Source: Acidobacteriota bacterium (GTDB taxonomy: Bacteria; Acidobacteriota; Blastocatellia; Pyrinomonadales; Pyrinomonadaceae). From it: 64,000 bases of DNA. The stretch spans positions 62,001 through 126,000 of the forward strand of contig JAHBSK010000002.1 in assembly GCA_019639175.1 (NCBI GenBank). The letters are read 5' to 3'. The position numbers and the translations under genes were made by a program. Of the stretch, positions 32,140 to 41,945 are shown piece by piece (within the stretch, counting starts at the first letter, position 1; each line of letters opens with the position of its first letter). The notes beneath the pieces were generated by a model. The model ran no database searches. It was given only the letters and a program-made list of their open reading frames with translations, and was not told the DNA's origin.

Positions 32140-32380
32140 TTTTACCAAAGCACAAGAAACGGCATTTCGCGAGCTTTCCCGGTTGGCTAAAATACGGAGA
32201 GCCGACGGAACCCGTATCGGTGAGTTTGGGTTTTCCAGGGAGAATCAAGATCACTGGATATTTGCAGCTTCCTTACCCGATCTACAAGCCGAAGGTTGGG
32301 CGCCGGGAGCAATTCTTGTCTCGATCCGGAAGAGTGACGGACAGATCGTTAATGATGATGTTGAAAACCTTGAAGTATGA
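32132..32380 (+). CDS. Candidate immunity protein for the MuF-fused peptidase (Imm35-like)
   Basis: 82 residues. After a short helix (KAQETAFRELSRLAKI) comes a beta-rich part with WIFAASLPDLQAEGWAPGAI and ILVSIRKSDGQIVNDD, similar in layout to Imm35 proteins, which protect against papain-fold toxins: an aromatic strand, then a strand followed by a short Asp-Gly turn. The start overlaps the toxin stop by 8 bases, and a terminator follows at 32449. The Imm35 link is by pattern only. Confidence 0.5.
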   Translation: MISFTKAQETAFRELSRLAKIRRADGTRIGEFGFSRENQDHWIFAASLPDLQAEGWAPGAILVSIRKSDGQIVNDDVENLEV

Positions 32381-32448
32381 GTGAAGATTTCAGAAGAAAC
32401 TTGCAAGGTAAGGTATAAACTAACCGCATTCTAAAATTCCAATAAAGT

Positions 32449-32478
32449 AAAAAGAGGTCTCTAAACGGCCTCTTTTTC
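32449..32478 (+). terminator. Rho-independent terminator after toxin/immunity pair
   Basis: AAAAAGAGG (32449-32457) pairs with CCTCTTTTT (32469-32477), and the T-rich end runs into the next gene's ATG. The following gene has no Shine-Dalgarno, so the hairpin may also affect its translation. Confidence 0.75.
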
Positions 32479-32480
32479 TT

Positions 32481-34436
32481 ATGTCTGATGCCAAAATCGT
32501 TGCTGAACTCGAGGTAATTGATAAATCGGGTCAGACCCTCGACAGATACCAAAACAAGATCCAGGTTACAGCCAAGCAGATCGAAGATCTTGGCAAAGGA
32601 CAAGTGCAGCTTGATACCCGTCCGGCAGAAGCGAGTGTTGACCGGCTGACTGTCAAGCTGCGTGAGGTCGAATTGCTCAAAAAGCAGCTGGAAAAGCCGC
32701 TAAAGAATCCCCTGAATCCGTCTGGGGCCGATAGGCTTACCGAGCTAGGCTTTGGGAATCCAAATAAGTTACCCATGCAAGGCCCTGCTGATCCGTATTC
32801 AAATAAATGGACGCAGGTTCTACAAAACAACCCGTTTGCTTCCACTAATTCATTTGCGAAAGAGGTCAAAGAACTCGCACCTCACATCCAAAAAGCACGA
32901 GAAGAGCAGGAAAAGTATAAAAAGGATCTGCAATCGATCCTGGGGTTAAGAGAAAACGAAGCAGCTTTGCTGGCAAAAATCCCGCTTTCCTATGGAGCGA
33001 TTGCCGCAGCTGGAGCAGCCGCAATTGCCGCTACCTATCTTATTACCGGACAAATAAGGGATCTGGCTGAACAGCGGCTAAGAACCGAAGAAAAAATAAC
33101 CGCTGAGTTCAATAAACAGATCCTTGAACAACAGAAACTCTCTCAGGAATTTGAAAAGCAACGCAGATATGCGTCTGAAGACCGGCAATTCGACAGAACA
33201 GCTTCTCAATACAGCCTGGAAGATGCAATGGCTCGACGAGACAAGGAACGGTCTCGATTGGACTATTTGCGAGGCCAAAACAAATTAGTTCCCGGTTGGG
33301 CAGATGAAGGCGATCTCAAGCAAATGGAGCAGCAGATCCTTAAGCTTGATGCCTTGATCGACAAGCTCCAGCAGGAGCGACGCTCGGCTCCGCTGGCTTC
33401 GTTCAATCAACGATACGACGAATGGAAAAAACAGCAGGAGAACATATTAAAGGCCGAGCAAAAATGGCAGGAATCGGTTGAGAAGGGCAAACAGAGGGTC
33501 GATGAATATAAGCGGTCGGTCGATCAGCTGGTAAGCGGTATTGCTGCAAAAAGCGGTTCAGACAATCCGTTTGTCAGAGTTTTCAGTGAAGCCGATGAGT
33601 CTATGAAACGCGCCCGCGAAATCACACGCGGGCTTTCAAAAGATTTGCAGACAGTGATCCTGGCTCAGCAGAAAGCCATCAATGACCGGAACCTGTTTTC
33701 GCAAAAACTGGAAAGCGGACTGCGGGCTTCCGATCTCCGTCAGCAGGCCGACAATTTCAGAAATCCTTACAGCAAAGAAGCGGAGCAGATGGCATTTCTC
33801 CAAAAATGGGGAGCGAGGCAAAACGAACAGGGTGCATGGGATATCGGGGACAGACGTCCGGATGATCTGATGGCCTTTCTGAAAGGTGCCCATCGATTAG
33901 GTATAAATGCCGCCGGCAGATTTGACACGACAAATCCTGATGCGGTGCGCAACATCCTCAAGAATATTGCATCGACACCAACGGTCGAGCAGGAAAAAGA
34001 ACGCAAGAGATTTGACGAGATCTTTCAAAAAACATTCTTGGGTGTCGGCAACGCCGATCAGCAGGCTATTGCCGACAAGATGTTCATTCAGCGCACGGCT
34101 CAATTCAACGCGGGCGATCTCACCGATGCACAAAGGACAGAGGCTGCGTCGGCAAGAGAGCGTGAGGCTGTTAGAACTGAACAGGCTGCCATTGATGCTG
34201 CCAAACACCAAAAGGATCAGACGAAACTTCAGGAGAAGATCCTTGAAGAATTCAAGAACCTTAACAAGCGAGCGGAAAAACAAGGTGAGGCCGGTATCAA
34301 GAATGCTCTTGATATCACAATCAAAAACGAATCTGATGCCGCGGTCGAAACCCAACAGCCGACGCCGCAGGATACGGCGAATTATTACGGCCGCGGTCTG
34401 GCGACTAGCGGCATAGGAGGACTGAGTAACAGGTAA
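32481..34436 (+). CDS. Tape measure protein
   Basis: 651 residues. Long helical protein with coiled coils throughout (for example EITRGLSKDLQTVILAQQ) and one hydrophobic segment near residue 175 (AIAAAGAAAIAATYLITG), characteristic of tape measure proteins that set tail length. It is short compared with many siphoviruses, implying a short tail. Placed before the capsid genes rather than after the tail chaperone. Confidence 0.75.
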   Translation: MSDAKIVAELEVIDKSGQTLDRYQNKIQVTAKQIEDLGKGQVQLDTRPAEASVDRLTVKLREVELLKKQLEKPLKNPLNPSGADRLTELGFGNPNKLPMQGPADPYSNKWTQVLQNNPFASTNSFAKEVKELAPHIQKAREEQEKYKKDLQSILGLRENEAALLAKIPLSYGAIAAAGAAAIAATYLITGQIRDLAEQRLRTEEKITAEFNKQILEQQKLSQEFEKQRRYASEDRQFDRTASQYSLEDAMARRDKERSRLDYLRGQNKLVPGWADEGDLKQMEQQILKLDALIDKLQQERRSAPLASFNQRYDEWKKQQENILKAEQKWQESVEKGKQRVDEYKRSVDQLVSGIAAKSGSDNPFVRVFSEADESMKRAREITRGLSKDLQTVILAQQKAINDRNLFSQKLESGLRASDLRQQADNFRNPYSKEAEQMAFLQKWGARQNEQGAWDIGDRRPDDLMAFLKGAHRLGINAAGRFDTTNPDAVRNILKNIASTPTVEQEKERKRFDEIFQKTFLGVGNADQQAIADKMFIQRTAQFNAGDLTDAQRTEAASAREREAVRTEQAAIDAAKHQKDQTKLQEKILEEFKNLNKRAEKQGEAGIKNALDITIKNESDAAVETQQPTPQDTANYYGRGLATSGIGGLSNR

Positions 34437-34868
34437 ATGGCCCGATATAACCGGATACAGATCGGCGATATTCACCTTACCGAGGACGGAACGGCTCTTG
34501 GTAAGCCGTGCCGTGTCGAGGTAGAGGGCCTTGTTCCTTTGCGGCCGCGATATCGACGGACGCTTGTTCGCCCGATCGAGGGGCCGGCCAAGAGACAGCT
34601 GTTCGACAACCTGATCGGAGAGCAGATCACAATGACGATCTTTCAGCTGCGGGCCGAAACGTATGAAGACCTGCTGGAGCTTATCGACGAGGCCGATGAA
34701 AGCACCGGCGAGATAAACACAAAGATCTTCGGTGATCTTGGCGATTTCGATCTTGATTGTGTTTTGGAAAGTAATCCTACTCAGCCAGGTCAATTTCGTA
34801 ATGGGATCATCCCGTCAGTGTCGCTTGTCTGGAGCATCGTCGCAGTCAATGAGATCGAAGACGATTAG
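34437..34868 (+). CDS. Tail protein downstream of tape measure
   Basis: 143 residues, beta-rich (VEVEGLVPLRPRYRRTLVRP, SVSLVWSIVAVNEIEDD). Starts at the base after the tape measure stop. Position suggests a distal tail or baseplate component; no family recognised. Confidence 0.6.
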   Translation: MARYNRIQIGDIHLTEDGTALGKPCRVEVEGLVPLRPRYRRTLVRPIEGPAKRQLFDNLIGEQITMTIFQLRAETYEDLLELIDEADESTGEINTKIFGDLGDFDLDCVLESNPTQPGQFRNGIIPSVSLVWSIVAVNEIEDD

Positions 34869-34906
34869 TTTTAATTTGGTGGAATAACACAGGTTTGGAG
34901 TGAGAT

Positions 34907-35302
34907 ATGGCGAAATCGGATTATTTGGAAGCGGCGATCTTGGATCATACGTTCGGCCGGGCGACATTTACGCCGCCGGCGACGGTTTATGTGGCTCTGT
35001 TCACGACGGCGACGCAGGACAACGGGGCTGGAACGGAAGTTTCAGGCGGTTCATACGCACGGCAGGCGGTTACGAATGACAGCGACTATTGGAACAGGAC
35101 GGATAACGTTGTCTCGAACGATAGTCAGATAGCATTTCCGCAGGCATCGGCGAACTGGGGAACAGTGACGCACTTCGCGTTATTCGACGCCGTTACGTCA
35201 GGCAATATGCTGTATCACGCAGCCGTAACGTCGCCTGAAACTGTCAACATCAATGGTCAGGTTGTTTTTGAACCTGGTCAGCTGCAATTTTCGGAGGAAT
35301 AA
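34907..35302 (+). CDS. Phage tail fibre-like protein
   Basis: 131 residues with LEAAILDHTFGRATFTPPA, TVYVALFTTATQDNGAGTEV and SGGSYARQAV, a motif set shared by many short phage tail fibre proteins. Probably part of the tail tip or host-binding apparatus. Confidence 0.75.
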   Translation: MAKSDYLEAAILDHTFGRATFTPPATVYVALFTTATQDNGAGTEVSGGSYARQAVTNDSDYWNRTDNVVSNDSQIAFPQASANWGTVTHFALFDAVTSGNMLYHAAVTSPETVNINGQVVFEPGQLQFSEE

Positions 35303-35303
35303 G

Positions 35304-36170
35304 ATGGCAACAGATACTCAAAATTTAACAACGTCATCGACAATCACGGATGAGCAGTTTCAGGCTATTGTTAGCTTTATTTCAGATGCGTTAGATGCAG
35401 GTGGAATGAACAAGACGGCTGACATCGGACAGGTCGACCCTGACACTGTCACCTTTCCCGGCAGTAATAACTCAGAGGGTGGCTACGAGATTAGGGCGTT
35501 TGACGACTCTCTTACCGGCACAGCACCGGTGGCCATAAAGCTCAGTTATCGTAGAGGCAGTTCGGCGGCACAGTTCCAGCTTGGCGTCCAGATCGGTTCA
35601 GGCTCTGATGGTTCAGGGAACATTACGGGGGAGAAACTGTCACAGCAGAATTTTAATCTTGTCTTGTCGGCCATGACATCCCAACCTTGGGACATTTGTG
35701 CTACTGAAAACTCATTTATTCTATGCGGATCTTATAGCTCCTCACAATACAGGAGCGTTATCAGCCTTGAGCGAACAAGAAACGCGTCGAATGAGATCAC
35801 AGATCAGGGGTTGATGCTTGTGTACAAAAATGTCACAGATACTTTTAGATCCTTTTACATCAACTACGCCGCAAACAGTTTTATAAATGAAACTACTACA
35901 GCAGGCGGGTGTATGATGCCGAGCAATCAGACGTCGGGTCTGCACGGGAGCGGTGATACTGCGGTTTATCCTTATAACGTGTTTGGCGTAGGAGAGGTTC
36001 TGGTGCCGCCTTTGAATCTTGTCGGAGGGTTTTCGTCCAATTTTTCTGATGTCACTACTTATACGATAGGAGTGTTTGGCCAATCGCAAACTATGAAGGC
36101 GATTCACACACACGGGATTGCCAGAGGCGGTGCCGGTGCAAATGCCATCATGTTAATGAAGTGGATCTAA
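35304..36170 (+). CDS. Tail-region protein of unknown function
   Basis: 288 residues from the ATG behind GGAGGAATAAG, one base after the fibre gene. Beta-rich, Ser/Thr/Asn-rich (SSTITDEQFQAIVSFISDA at the start; GGAGANAIMLMKW at the end), typical of tail tip or receptor-binding proteins. No family recognised. Confidence 0.6.
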   Translation: MATDTQNLTTSSTITDEQFQAIVSFISDALDAGGMNKTADIGQVDPDTVTFPGSNNSEGGYEIRAFDDSLTGTAPVAIKLSYRRGSSAAQFQLGVQIGSGSDGSGNITGEKLSQQNFNLVLSAMTSQPWDICATENSFILCGSYSSSQYRSVISLERTRNASNEITDQGLMLVYKNVTDTFRSFYINYAANSFINETTTAGGCMMPSNQTSGLHGSGDTAVYPYNVFGVGEVLVPPLNLVGGFSSNFSDVTTYTIGVFGQSQTMKAIHTHGIARGGAGANAIMLMKWI

Positions 36171-36171
36171 T

Positions 36172-36657
36172 ATGGCTTACACAGACGAGTTTACAGGGTC
36201 AAGGTTCTTGGAGTTTCATTACGGTTCGCCGGATGAAAACAATAAGCTGTACCGTGAAGGCTTAATAAGCACAAAGTGGGTAATGCCTGGAACGGAGGAG
36301 GAAATAATTGTGTTAATTCCACATCAGAAGATATACACACCGCCGATCAGGAACCGTCCGGTAAGCTCGATCCTGTATTTCAGGGCAGGAGTGACGGGAA
36401 CCATACGGGAAGTAGCTATCTATCCCGGTGGTTCTACCACGTTTGGTAATTGGTATTTTAATGTTCGGCTCAATGGCGATCCGCTGTTCTCAGGTTCAAA
36501 CCGGCCAAAGGTGAATGGCACTAATCCGATCATCAAAGGCGGGCTAAACGTTCCGTGTACACAAGGTGATACGATAGTTTTGGATCTTGAGCAGGCCGGA
36601 AGCGGGAGCATTGCCGGGCCGACAACCTTCATAGTTACGATCGAATCCGCAGGATGA
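36172..36657 (+). CDS. Tail-region protein of unknown function
   Basis: 161 residues, beta-rich (SSILYFRAGVTGTIREVAIY, NWYFNVRLNGDPLF). ATGA-type overlap with the large tail protein downstream. Probably tail tip. Confidence 0.6.
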   Translation: MAYTDEFTGSRFLEFHYGSPDENNKLYREGLISTKWVMPGTEEEIIVLIPHQKIYTPPIRNRPVSSILYFRAGVTGTIREVAIYPGGSTTFGNWYFNVRLNGDPLFSGSNRPKVNGTNPIIKGGLNVPCTQGDTIVLDLEQAGSGSIAGPTTFIVTIESAG

Positions 36658-38810
36658 TAATAGAATCAGCCGACAAGGTGATGGTTAGAGGCCGTGCCGT
36701 TGGAACCGCAACGGCCGAGGCGGTCTTAACTGCGTATAATGGACTGATCCGTGCGAAGGCAAAAGGCACATCATCAGCTGAGGGAACGCTGAAGCATATA
36801 AAGCCGCTTTCCGGTCTGGCCGAGGGAGCCTCGTCAGGTTGGGCCTTTCTTCGCCTTGACGGCGGGCCGAACCATTTCTTAAGCGGCATCGCAACCGGCA
36901 CGTCGGCGGCCACAGCAACGATCACACGGCGCATCAAACCGTTTGCTCGGTCAAACGGAGCTTCATCAGCAGAAGGAACGCTGACCTATTTTGCTCCGGA
37001 GATGGCCGAGCTTCTGCTGATAGTCGATGTCTTTCCCGAACATTACGGATCGTCGCAGCGTGTGCGCGGACGGCTGCTCGTTGATGGTGAACCGGTTCTT
37101 CTTGAGACATATCAATATACGAAACGGACAAACGATCTAACCGCTCAGCTGTCCGCAACGATCGCTGATGTAAACGACCGTGTAAAGATCACTCCGACCT
37201 CTTATATTTCGTTCGATATTGGAGTCTGGGACAATACTGACTGGGTTTGGGTTCCTCTATTGGACTTAGGCGAGGTCAACTCCACTAACTATGTCTTTTC
37301 CCGTGAGCGGGATTCATTCTCATTTGTCGGTATTCCGGCACAGCAGGCGAAATTGGCACAGACGCCGCCTGAAGACTTAGTGATCTATGATCCGCTTGTT
37401 GAGACACTTTCAACGGATGACTTTGAACCGATCCCGGACACCGGCGGCAATCTCCACTATACGCAGCTTGTGCCAAGCGCCGGACTGACCCTGTATCGTC
37501 TGATGGATCTTATCTTTGTTAACCGCTGCGGATTTGATTCGGTCGAAACCAATATACCGAACTGGCGCATCCCGAGAGCGGACTTTCGGGCCGGTGTTTC
37601 GTATATGGCTACAATGGGAGCCATCAAGGGCTTTCATAAACCGCGATTCAGTGTTATCGGCAATGTCCTCTGGATATGGGATTCAACCGCTGGTGTTCCG
37701 GCGGGCTTTCCCTCGCCGAGGCCCTTCACCCTTTCCGATTCGGCTGCACGGGGCATTTCCGCGACCATTGAACACCTGGACGCCGTCAGGCTTACATACT
37801 CGACCGACAGGGCGAACTATAATTTCATAGGCTTCCGAACAGAGACTGAAACGACCGAGGATGACTCGAATCCGAACGTAAGGATAACCTCGACCGTCAC
37901 CCGAACGATCAAGCAGTATTTTCGTTCGGAGAATCCTTTCACTCCGGTCGATGAGGACATCGTAAGCGTCGAGGAACAGCAGTTCATCCAGCGATCCGGT
38001 CTCGGCACTACGTTGGTCTATGAGGCGACGGAAAACTACACCTATGACGCTTTCGGCAATCCGAAAAAGCGGATCAGGGTCGAAAACCGCCGCTTGCCGG
38101 ACATCAGGATCGAGGAATGGCCGGAAGTGATGCTTGAAACGAAGCGTGTTACGGAGACGTGGACATATAAGCCGAATCCGTTCCGGCCCGGCACAAAATA
38201 TCAAAGCCTGCATTCGGTTATTGAGGAAGCTTTGCTCACCGTTGATCACGACCGGTTGCGGCTCGGCCAGCCATATAGAGAAGGCTACACAGAAACCTTC
38301 CAGTCCGCGAATATTGAGCCGACAATGACGCTTGACTTCGCTCCGATCAGGTCTTTTATTGAAAAGGTAAAACCGCTTAGGGACGGGCGTTGCCGGATCG
38401 ACCGAACAGAAACCGACCTGCTCAATAATGTCGTCGTTAATGCGGACTCGCAAATGAGCGTTGGGGAGATATCAATGTCCGGTCTCGTCAAAGAGTCCAA
38501 GGAAATATATGTATTTGATGATGATCTCGGAATCCGGACAACTGATAAGATCCTTTACTACGATGGCGGCAACGCTCCCCTGAATGTGCTGATCCCTTTA
38601 TGCCGCCGGATATTGAAACAGAAGCGGGCCGGAGAATCGACGTTCTCCGATACGCTGGCCGTCTTTGACCTGTCCGTTGAGGAAGGTTCGATGCTGAATG
38701 TCCGAGGCCGTGAAAATGAGGATCTTGGAGACTATCTCGTCACAGCCAGAACGATAACAGGAAACCGCAATCTGCATTCGATACAGATAGAGGCAGAGAA
38801 AATTGGATGA
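36654..38810 (+). CDS. Large tail tip/baseplate hub-like protein
   Basis: 718 residues. The N-terminal 115 residues hold three or four degenerate repeats built on A-x-G-x-(S/T)-SAEGTL. The rest alternates beta domains (YFRSENPFTPVDEDIVSVEE, GSMLNVRGRENEDLGDYLV) as in tail-hub proteins that follow the tape measure. Likely forms the tail tip complex contacting the host. No enzymatic motif seen. Confidence 0.65.
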   Translation: MIIESADKVMVRGRAVGTATAEAVLTAYNGLIRAKAKGTSSAEGTLKHIKPLSGLAEGASSGWAFLRLDGGPNHFLSGIATGTSAATATITRRIKPFARSNGASSAEGTLTYFAPEMAELLLIVDVFPEHYGSSQRVRGRLLVDGEPVLLETYQYTKRTNDLTAQLSATIADVNDRVKITPTSYISFDIGVWDNTDWVWVPLLDLGEVNSTNYVFSRERDSFSFVGIPAQQAKLAQTPPEDLVIYDPLVETLSTDDFEPIPDTGGNLHYTQLVPSAGLTLYRLMDLIFVNRCGFDSVETNIPNWRIPRADFRAGVSYMATMGAIKGFHKPRFSVIGNVLWIWDSTAGVPAGFPSPRPFTLSDSAARGISATIEHLDAVRLTYSTDRANYNFIGFRTETETTEDDSNPNVRITSTVTRTIKQYFRSENPFTPVDEDIVSVEEQQFIQRSGLGTTLVYEATENYTYDAFGNPKKRIRVENRRLPDIRIEEWPEVMLETKRVTETWTYKPNPFRPGTKYQSLHSVIEEALLTVDHDRLRLGQPYREGYTETFQSANIEPTMTLDFAPIRSFIEKVKPLRDGRCRIDRTETDLLNNVVVNADSQMSVGEISMSGLVKESKEIYVFDDDLGIRTTDKILYYDGGNAPLNVLIPLCRRILKQKRAGESTFSDTLAVFDLSVEEGSMLNVRGRENEDLGDYLVTARTITGNRNLHSIQIEAEKIG

Positions 38811-39109
38811 TCTACGATCTTGATAATAATCGAACCCGTTCGGGATACCTCGCCATTCGCCGGCCGGCAGATGCGGCAGAAGCTCATCTCAAATTCGATT
38901 GCCGGGCCGGATATGTTCTGAAAGCTGTTTCAGGGCCAACCATCGAGGCCCGCAGGCAGGGAGATGTGACCTGGACGAACATTAAGACCTCATCGCTTTC
39001 GTTGACGCCGTGGGACGGCACAAGGCAGATCTTTGAGATCAAAGCCGTCGCAGGCGTGGACATGGGCCGAGAACGGCACAAAGTGCGCATACAGGTCATT
39101 CCGGGTTAA
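38807..39109 (+). CDS. Small tail-region protein
   Basis: 100 residues; ATGA overlap with the hub gene. Beta-rich (YVLKAVSGPTIEARRQGDVT, IFEIKAVAGVDMGRERHKV), a plausible tail tip accessory. Unknown family. Confidence 0.6.
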   Translation: MIYDLDNNRTRSGYLAIRRPADAAEAHLKFDCRAGYVLKAVSGPTIEARRQGDVTWTNIKTSSLSLTPWDGTRQIFEIKAVAGVDMGRERHKVRIQVIPG

Positions 39110-39113
39110 TGTC

Positions 39114-40358
39114 ATGGCTCAAAAGATCACCATCACAATCAAGAAACCGCCGACACGCTCGCAAGGTTCCAGCCAGCAGAAACGCGGCCCGATAAACCTC
39201 GCCTCGCCGTCGAAACGGCCGACACGAAGGCGGTTGCAGAAAGGCGGGATTCGGTTTTTCGATCTTGGCGTGAAAAAGGTCGATGAGGTAACTTGGCAAT
39301 CGATCAATTACATAGCCGGTGTCAATCCTCAAAAGCTGCTTGCGTCCTTATTAAGTGTTCCACAAGAGGATTGGAATCAGCATTATCGGTTGATTGATGA
39401 TGCTCTGAATAATAACCTTTATAAACTAAACCTGACAGCCAGTTCAAAGACAAATCCAAGTGAAACGATTTCTTTAGGCTATTGGAATAACGGTTTGTTT
39501 ACTTTTTCAGATGGCGGATGGAGTGCTTTAACAAACCAAGAGGAAGCAGCTTATTTGTATGAAAGATTAGGCGACACGTCCGGCTACATAATGAAAGTGG
39601 AAAATGTCATGGCTGACGAATCGCCCTCAGTTTCCACAGCGCCGCAGTTTGGAGCTTTACTTGAGGCCAAACTGCCGAAATATAACACGCCGGACGGAGC
39701 CGAAGCAGGTTATGTCATAACGACCACGCCAGTGCCGCCGAATGAAAATGATCTGGGCATCTTTATCCCGTTCGAGCAAAATGCCGACTGGTTCTTTGTT
39801 CCGAAGATATGCCAATCCGCAGGAATAGTAAGACCGCTCAATAGTTGGGGCGGTGAGGAGTTGATGATCCATTATAAAAGGATAAACATCTCTGGAGGAC
39901 TGCCCGGCCAATACAATTTATGGCCAAGCCATTTATCGGTATTGCCTCGAATCGAAGGAATAACTTTAAGAGGTTACAGCCACACGCGGCAAGATACGCT
40001 GAATGTTCCACCAGCGGCGATACCTGTGTATGAAAGGATCAGAGCTTTGCTTCCGGCCTTCGTGTGCGATTATCTAGGCACGGCCCGACCAATGCCGAGC
40101 CTGTCCTTTATGACAACAAATCAACATGTAACGTCTGCGTTGCAGGGTGAGGCCCATCCTATCGATCTTTATAAGATCAGCTCTGAAAGACGCCCGGAGT
40201 TAATCATCCACCAAGGCGATCAATGGCTCTATCTCTGGGATACGTCCGAATGGTATGAGCCTGACGAACCGCACAGCCCGATGCCGATAGGTTGCTCCAG
40301 ACGCGATAACACAGGCCCCTGTATGTGCTATATATCTGCACTAGAGTTTTGCCCGTGA
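39114..40358 (+). CDS. Tail-region protein of unknown function
   Basis: 414 residues from ATGGCTC at 39114. Basic N-terminus (KPPTRSQGSSQQKRGPINL) then a mixed domain with many Trp and Tyr (WGGEELMIHYKRINISGG). C-terminus Cys-rich (GCSRRDNTGPCMCYISALE). Last gene of the tail-tip block; a host-recognition role is possible. Confidence 0.55.
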   Translation: MAQKITITIKKPPTRSQGSSQQKRGPINLASPSKRPTRRRLQKGGIRFFDLGVKKVDEVTWQSINYIAGVNPQKLLASLLSVPQEDWNQHYRLIDDALNNNLYKLNLTASSKTNPSETISLGYWNNGLFTFSDGGWSALTNQEEAAYLYERLGDTSGYIMKVENVMADESPSVSTAPQFGALLEAKLPKYNTPDGAEAGYVITTTPVPPNENDLGIFIPFEQNADWFFVPKICQSAGIVRPLNSWGGEELMIHYKRINISGGLPGQYNLWPSHLSVLPRIEGITLRGYSHTRQDTLNVPPAAIPVYERIRALLPAFVCDYLGTARPMPSLSFMTTNQHVTSALQGEAHPIDLYKISSERRPELIIHQGDQWLYLWDTSEWYEPDEPHSPMPIGCSRRDNTGPCMCYISALEFCP

Positions 40359-40452
40359 TGGACGATGAACTCAAATCTCGACGTAAAATCCTACCGCTCT
40401 TTTTTTTTCTGATTAAATGCTTTTGGCGGCCTCCCACGCGCCTAAAGCAAAT

Positions 40453-41058
40453 ATGAGCGAAGAAAATACTGCCGATACGCAGGGTGCGGACACTCAGACC
40501 GCCGAAAACAAATCGCCTGAGGACAATAAGGACACTCAACCTACAAAAGCCGAGGAAACAAAGGCTGACCAGCCGAAAACATTCACGCAGGAAGAAGTAA
40601 ACCGGATGCTCGCCAAGGAACGGCGGGACTTCGAGAAACGAGCCAAAGACGCTGAGGAAAAAGCCAAGCTTTCAGAAGATCAGCGACTAAAAGCAGAGCT
40701 TGATGATGCTAAAAAGCAGCTTGCCGAACGCGACAGACGCGATCATGTGCAAGCGGAAGCACAAAAGGCCGGCGTGAATAACCCGAATCTTTTCTACAAA
40801 GCAATCAAAGAGGATCTTGAGATCGACGAGAAGACGGGGAAAATAACGAATCTTGCAGAGCTGATCGAATCGGCAAAATCCGATCTGCCGCAGCTCTTCA
40901 CAACCGAAACGAAAAAAACGGCTGCTGGCTCGGCGGATGGCGGATCTGGAAAGGACGGGAAACCAACGCGGACCAAGGCAGACATCGACAAGATGACGAC
41001 AGCCGAGATAATTGAGGATTGGGATGCTGTTGAGCAATTCCTTTCGTCTCAAAAATAA
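40453..41058 (+). CDS. Head scaffolding protein
   Basis: 201 residues. Acidic, low-complexity N-terminus, a KTFTQEEVNRMLAKERRDFE helix start and a long charged coiled coil, as in phage scaffolds of the DUF4355 kind. Directly upstream of the major capsid gene, the usual place. Helps assemble the prohead and is then released. The upstream in-frame ATG at 40417 is less likely. Confidence 0.8.
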   Translation: MSEENTADTQGADTQTAENKSPEDNKDTQPTKAEETKADQPKTFTQEEVNRMLAKERRDFEKRAKDAEEKAKLSEDQRLKAELDDAKKQLAERDRRDHVQAEAQKAGVNNPNLFYKAIKEDLEIDEKTGKITNLAELIESAKSDLPQLFTTETKKTAAGSADGGSGKDGKPTRTKADIDKMTTAEIIEDWDAVEQFLSSQK

Positions 41059-41079
41059 TTTAGTCCTTACCTTAAAACT

Positions 41080-41934
41080 ATGGCTCTCGACAATTTTATT
41101 CCCACAATTTGGACTGCACGCTTGTTGATCTCTCTCGATAAGGCACTGGTGTATGGACAGTCCAACGTCTCGAATCGCGACTATGAGGGCGAGATCCGGC
41201 AGGCGGGAAATTCGGTAAAGATCAATTCTATCGGCGATGTAACGGTCAAACCATACGTCAAAAACACCGATATCGATGCTCCCGAAACGCTTGTGGATAG
41301 CTCGCAGATGCTGAACATAACTCAAGCGGAATACTTCAATTTCGCCGTAGATAATGTTGATGCGGCCCAATCGAATGTAAATGTGATGAGCGAAGCTATG
41401 CGCCGAGCCGCACACAGGCTTAGTGATGTTGCCGATCAGTTCATTGCGGCCAAACACGTTGAGGTTCCCTCGGCAAACATGATCGGTAATGACGGTGCTC
41501 CGATCGCAGTTGACCTGCCTGCAAAGGCTTACGAAAATCTCGTCGATCTCGGAACCAAACTCGACGAGGCGAATGTTGAATCCGAAGGGCGTTTCTGCGT
41601 GATACCGCCCTGGTTCTATGCTCTGCTGCTCAAAGACAATCGCTTTGTCGCGGCCGGTACTTCAAAAACCGATGAAGTCCTGCGCAACGGCCAGGTCGGC
41701 GAGGCGGCAGGGTTTACGCTGCTCAAATCGAACAATGTTCCTCATGACTCCGGTACGAAGTATAAGATCATTGCCGGTGTTCCGATGGCTCACAGCTATG
41801 CTGACCAGGTCGTTGAAGTCAAAGCCTACGAAAAAGAAAAAGGCTTTGCCGACGGCGTGAAAGGCCTGCATGTGTATGGCTCGAAATTGGTTCGGCCTTA
41901 CTGTTGGGCTGTACTGACTGCGAATAAATCGTAA
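41080..41934 (+). CDS. Major capsid protein (P22 coat-like)
   Basis: 284 residues. FIPTIWTARLLISLDKALVY, SNRDYEGEIRQAGNSVKINS and MRRAAHRLSDVADQFIAAKH match the P22-coat-like major capsid group common in siphoviruses. Follows the scaffold by 21 bases. The HK97-fold shell is built from this protein. Confidence 0.9.
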   Translation: MALDNFIPTIWTARLLISLDKALVYGQSNVSNRDYEGEIRQAGNSVKINSIGDVTVKPYVKNTDIDAPETLVDSSQMLNITQAEYFNFAVDNVDAAQSNVNVMSEAMRRAAHRLSDVADQFIAAKHVEVPSANMIGNDGAPIAVDLPAKAYENLVDLGTKLDEANVESEGRFCVIPPWFYALLLKDNRFVAAGTSKTDEVLRNGQVGEAAGFTLLKSNNVPHDSGTKYKIIAGVPMAHSYADQVVEVKAYEKEKGFADGVKGLHVYGSKLVRPYCWAVLTANKS

Positions 41935-41945
41935 TTATGCAGGTT

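Noticed and set aside
37683..38453. 256-residue minus-strand frame
   Set aside because: Antisense shadow of the large tail protein; no motif and no start signal.
40393..40410. Run of nine T as terminator before the scaffold gene
   Set aside because: No stem precedes the T-run.
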